Positions 59,391 to 64,000 of a DNA stretch of 64,000 nucleotides are shown piece after piece; the first letter of the stretch is position 1, and every line of letters starts with the position of its first letter. Made by a program: the position numbers and the translations under genes. Below the pieces are notes generated by a model, which saw nothing but the letters and a program-made list of their open reading frames with translations, did no database searches and was not told where the DNA came from. Origin of the DNA: Ascaris suum (taxonomy: Eukaryota; Nematoda; Chromadorea; Rhabditida; Ascarididae). The stretch is taken from positions 6,418,336-6,482,335 of the forward strand of contig CM024174.1 in the NCBI GenBank assembly GCA_013433145.1. The letters run 5' to 3'.

Positions 59391-62300
59391 ATGTTCGTTG
59401 CAGATCACGATGATGCGGGACCTATCGATCTGCGAATAGGAAAAATTGTAGGAAAGCGATGGCAGATCATCGAGAAGCTTGGAGAGGGTGGATGCGGGTC
59501 TGTTTATAAAGTGCAGGACATACATACAATGGCGAAGGTAACGAAAGTTTGCCTAAGGTAGTGGAGTGAAGAGGAAGCAAGCAGGAGGCGGTGTTCGAGG
59601 TTCGCCACCACCTCCGTCTTTCTGAGAGGCCCTCTGCACTATTAGGAGGAGGTATTTCAATGCCGAAGTCTCTTGGATGAAGAGAGAGAGTGGTCGGCTA
59701 AAATTAAGGCACTTTGTAAATTTCCGATGGAAGTGTTCAATGTTTTACTAAAAGCCACTAAAATGTTTCAAAGCGAAAAAAGAGTCCAGTGGAGCGGCAA
59801 ATCGCCTCATTTTTACTAACAAGCGTATTGGCAATTGCAATTGCAGCAGGGAGTTCGAAGTTGCTCAAAGAGTCTCATCTTCACATCCAATCATGCGAGC
59901 AGATTTATTGCTGATGCTTTTCTTCATTACTAAACTGGTACTGACTAAGTGAATATCAACGATATGACATGATGGAACCTCTCGTTTACATCAAGAATGC
60001 CTGAACATTAGGCTATACTTCCTCGAAGAGCACTGGAATCATTTCTAAATCAAACTTTTTATATTTACACCAGCCCATTAAAATAGGCATCTTTGATTGC
60101 GATCTCGTCTTTTCACTCAAAACATATGTGAACAAAAGAAGCTAGTTAATAGTAGTTTGATTACAGGCAGCCCTAAAAGCAGAGTCGAATTGTATTGCTG
60201 GTGGAAGTGTGCTGAAACTGGAAGTACAGGTTTGCTATCCCATTATGTTGCTTCATTTGTATCTTCTGGAGCATTTGGGATTTTAAATGCTCGCTGAAGT
60301 ATAAACCTCGTTTTTCAGTAAAATTCCAGAGGGCGTTTTCTTTTCCGTTCCCCTTTGTTCAGCGTTCTCGGTTTTCTCTGACGAAATATCATTTCAATAT
60401 TGTCAGCAATTAATTCTTTTTCCTTAAATCTCGTGTGGTCAGCCGGTTCGGGTAGTGGCTGAGTCTTGCTCAATGATCGCAATAGCTATTGTCATGCCAC
60501 AAAGCAACTGTCACCAGTACTTATTAAAATTGGATTGGCGTAGGTGGTCGCAGGCGGAATCTATTCAGATTCGAAGAACCTCCTAATCTTGTTGTCTTTG
60601 TTTCCGGTTTTTATCATCTGAAAAGCATTGCGTACGACTGAATTATCGGTGTGCCCTTCTTTGCAGATTCTTCTGCTAGGTCGTTTTTATAGATTCTGAA
60701 GCGACTACAAGGGCGACGTTATGTGGCACAACTGTTGCAGTCAGCCAAAAAGACACTGTAAGAGACTGCCATGTATTTTCGAACTAACTCGAATATGCTG
60801 ATTATGGCTTACTTCAAAGATGGCTATGTTTTGTGTGATAATTGTATCTGCGATTACTAATTTAAATTTGCAGTCTGTGCTGTCTATGCGAAACTCTTAC
60901 CCATTATCCATTACTTCGCCTACTGTCTATGTGATGCGCTAAAAGCGCGAGGCTGTTATCCATTACTTCTTTCTCTGGGTGCTTAATTTCGATACGGTTT
61001 TTTCTAATCCACCCGGCGCGACTCGCAGTTTTGAACAACCCATTTCATGAAACTCGCATAAAAAACTAGTTTTTAATAGGTTTTTGAAATATTAGTCTGT
61101 GGACCAGTTGAACACACTATGAAGCACGCAACCATTGGATTGAACGTCATCTGGTTACGCGCAGGAAATGGTGTCCACAAACTGGATTTCATAGATGTAA
61201 CCAGTCGAATTATTATTAAAGAATATGCCTGACTGGATGGTCATTTATGATATTAGAAACTCGAGTTATTACAGACATGCATATGCAACTTCGGTTGCCG
61301 TGACAATTGAATCAACGAACAATAATACATACGCTCTTTCTTCGTTATGCAAATAACCGAAGAGGTGTACGAATATGAGCATAATATATGGACAAGAAAG
61401 TGTAGTGGAAAAACCGGCCTATGTGTTCACATTTCGAAATCAATGCATACTTAGAATTTTTTTTTCACGAATAGCAATTTACTGAGGGTGTAAAGAAGTA
61501 TTTCAGCTATTCTTATGTGGTAATGACTTTATTCGGTCATTCATTAAATTTTCTCTTGAAACGATGTCGTTGTTGCTCCACTTCAACTCAAGTTCGAGTT
61601 GGCATTAATATTTTATATGGAATTAAACAACTCCACGAGGTAATTTAGCTGATTATCGAGCGAATTTATTTAAATTGGAAAGGAGAAAAGTTAACAACGT
61701 TGAGAAATACTCGTTCGGAATTTCGATGATACCATTGTGTGAAATGCCGTTAAAATTCAGCAGACATGTGTGCTGCTTGTATTATACGCAGTGGAAGACT
61801 CATCATTAGGAGATAACTGCAGTAAAATTACTAGTATTTGTTGAGTTTATTCTTTCAAGATGTTCAAGAAATTGCCCTCTCAAATTCGCAGATGATCGAT
61901 TTTTTGAAGTTTAGCGATTGTTTTCTTGCAATATAAAAATGGGCCTAAATTTCTCTGAATGGAGTTATGAGCCGTTAAACAAAATTTAGTGGACAGTCTT
62001 TGGACCTGCAATTTTAAAAAATTCGTGTTTTAGTTTTTTTCAAGTATTCGCATTTCATTTGTGAAACTGATGCAAAAATCCATTCAGCCACAAAGCGAAA
62101 ATTGAAAAGGTCAATGTGGAAAGCAGTTGCAAATCTCTGTTGGAAATGAAGAAGATAGCTGCCTTTGAAATTTGCCAACATTGATATACTTTGAGTGGAG
62201 TAAGGCACACTTTAAAAGGAATCTATGTGCTGAAATCTTTTTTTTGTACCGTTTTTGCAGTCGGATGAATAATGTACAGTTAATGGTGTTTATTAAAGTT

Positions 62301-63280
62301 ACGATTTGACAATCAAATTTAAATGCTAACTTGTACAGAACTAAGAAAATAATACAGAGGATATACGGAACAGAGGAAGTGCATAATTGACTCCTGTGAT
62401 CGTCATCAGTTATATTACTCCAGGAGACATTACTAGCATACTAGAACAACACTGTTTTTTCTATTGTGAGGATAGAATGATTACTAAGAGTATAAAACGG
62501 TTGGTTGAATGATATTTGACAATAAGAACACCTGAGACATTCGTATAAATTGATTTGAAGTGGATACAGGTGGGCTTCGTTCATCGTGATATCAAGCCAG
62601 CAAATCTAGCGGTCGGTCGACGTGGCAAGGAGGTTCACGTTATTCACATACTTGACTTTGGTCTCGCCAGGGAGTTTATCCTTAACAACAGTGCCGGTAA
62701 TGTCGAGATAAGACCGCCTCGGTCACGGGCTTTATTCCGGTCGGTTGCATGTCACCTTTCAGACCACCTTTTCTTGCCGTTTATCAATAAAACCTGCTCG
62801 TATTTTGTCATCTCACCCATCTCATCGTGGTTCTTTCTTTATTTCTGTGTTTTTTTTTTTTTTTGCAGCATTCATATGTGATGCTTGAGCAGTAAGGTGA
62901 ATAACATTCAAAATCAATGGATTGAGCAGTTTTATTGTAATTTATATATTTGCAGTAAGAATTCGTGATAAGAGTAAGGACAAATCACAGCAGATAATGG
63001 CGTATTTTTATTAAATACACTGATTGCATTTTCTTGTGATCGCTTCGCAGCTTTATCCGAAATATTGGTCGACTTTTACAGCGGCTTGCATCATCGAGTG
63101 TTGTGAAAGTCAGTTTAAAATGAAAAAGCATTAGCCCTAAATAATGGTTTTTAGAGGAACAGTGCATTATTGCTCGACAAATACTCATGCAAGGAAAGAA
63201 CAAGGACGTGCTGATGATCTCTGGTCGATGTTGTATGTGCTCGCAGAAATGAAAGGTCCTTTGCCTTGGGACCGAATTCG
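59391..63280 (+). CDS. Tau-tubulin/casein kinase 1-like Ser/Thr kinase (3' end not found)
   Basis: Member of the TTBK branch of the CK1 group, a family strongly expanded in nematodes, often with germline expression. Exons: 59391-59537, 60167-60229, 60693-60757, 61507-61639, 62570-62739 and 63155-63280; phases match at every junction and give 234 complete codons. Visible: [20 protein letters not shown] (glycine loop 30-38), AALKAES (Lys53), [10 protein letters not shown] then [33 protein letters not shown] hinge, [14 protein letters not shown] (Asp143), LDFGLAREF (Asp165), and the TTBK signature with [20 protein letters not shown] and [12 protein letters not shown], then GPLPWDRIR. Catalytic residues are intact. 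The lower C-lobe and tail are missing; no matching exon was found between 63281 and the window end, so the gene probably runs out of the window. The ATG at 59391 follows a possible trans-splice acceptor TATCGTCAG at 59378. An alternative acceptor at 59402 inside this exon would allow an N-terminal extension. Confidence 0.92.
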
Positions 63281-64000
63281 GTGCGTTGTTATGTTTAATG
63301 ACTGTGGGATGTTGGGAATAAGTCAGTGCAAATCTTGTACTTCAACTGAATTATGTATTGCCCAGGTCAACAACTATTATACAACACCTCCATGAAACGG
63401 CTAAGCATTTCAAGGTCTCCCTGAATGATTGCCATTAAAACAACCCCTAGATAATTCTTGGTATTTCACATTATGATAGATATAAAATACCCACAGGTAT
63501 TTAATACGATCTTCCATGAGAATGCGATGTTGGGATGATCCTCTGTATCTTCCGAATGGATCGCGCAATTCTCATTCTCCTTTAGGGAAGAAACGCATAA
63601 TCAATGCGTGAGGCTTAACTGAAGATGATAGTAGGAAAAGAATGGTTACATAAGCTCGAGAATAGAAACAGTTATCGATGTCGTTGTCGGGCGCTGGAAC
63701 AATGCTTTGAGCTTCGATGAAAACTGCAGTTTTAGGGGAGATGAGCAAATCGGAAGAGTGAAAAGTGAAACATCGGATGCGGAGTTGTTTCAGGGGAGTC
63801 CAAAGGAGCTCATTGACGTCAGTTTCGCTTTGTTTTACTCTTATAAATGAGAAAAAGCTCGCAATTACTGTTTTCTAATCAATACTTTAAATTGGATGTG
63901 ACATTTAGTTGTGCAGATTCAAAAGGCTCCAACAGTAACAAAATCTCATATTTTTTGTTCACTTCGGTGTTTGAGGGGGATGCGGTGGTGGACACAAAAA
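63281..64000. other. Sequence after the last recognised kinase exon
   Basis: Presumed intron of the TTBK-like gene. A possible exon behind the TATTGCCCAG acceptor at 63365 is open in the required phase for about 16 codons but does not match the TTBK C-lobe. Confidence 0.4.

Noticed and set aside
63365..63412. Candidate seventh exon of the TTBK-like kinase
   Set aside because: Open in the right phase, but the residues do not match the TTBK C-lobe, so the real exon is probably outside the window.

Overview
This is a gene-sparse, intron-rich eukaryotic window, almost certainly from a nematode. The evidence is short exons with weak splice sites, translation starts that sit directly behind a 3' splice-like AG (the usual mark of spliced-leader trans-splicing), a tau-tubulin/casein-kinase-like kinase of the type expanded in worms, and a four-helix Cys-motif membrane protein resembling the LAPTM-like families of worms. 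I cannot name the species. The A+T-rich non-coding DNA, kilobase-scale introns, three roughly 100-bp (AT)n tracts and long G/C homopolymers are compatible with a parasitic clade V worm, but that is only a guess.

Five genes could be assembled exon by exon from conserved protein segments, checking the reading phase at each junction. On the minus strand, from right to left: a checkpoint kinase CHK1 homologue (56930 to 47504, 13 exons, kinase domain plus C-terminal KA1-like domain); an HDHD2-type HAD phosphatase (45989 to 42045, 5 exons, 261 aa); a CFAP36/CCDC104 homologue with an ARL3-binding BART-like domain (36048 to 26641, 9 exons, about 440 aa); and a four-transmembrane LAPTM-like protein (17743 to 15071, 5 exons). 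On the plus strand, head-to-head with CHK1, is a TTBK/CK1-family kinase (59391 onward, 6 exons seen, 3' end not found before the window edge).

Weaker exon chains with good splice sites but no recognised family lie on the minus strand at 12139-8927 (ending in a His-rich C-terminal exon) and 38454-36342 (just upstream of CFAP36, same strand, so possibly an operon partner), and on the plus strand at 20870-21369 and 58412-59281. The last could be an N-terminal extension of the TTBK kinase.

The rest (roughly 1-8900, 12.2-15.0 kb, 17.8-26.6 kb apart from the candidates, 38.5-42.0 kb, 46-47.5 kb, 57-58.4 kb, 63.3-64 kb) shows no gene I can support. It holds microsatellites, homopolymers and what look like decayed interspersed repeats. 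No tRNA, rRNA, CRISPR array, intact transposon or virus-like gene was seen. The genes do not form an obvious shared pathway: CHK1 acts in the DNA-damage checkpoint, CFAP36 in cilia. I found no convincing new system; the most unusual signals are the relaxed splice donors, a 24-nt microexon and an altered APE motif in CHK1, and the possible CFAP36 operon.
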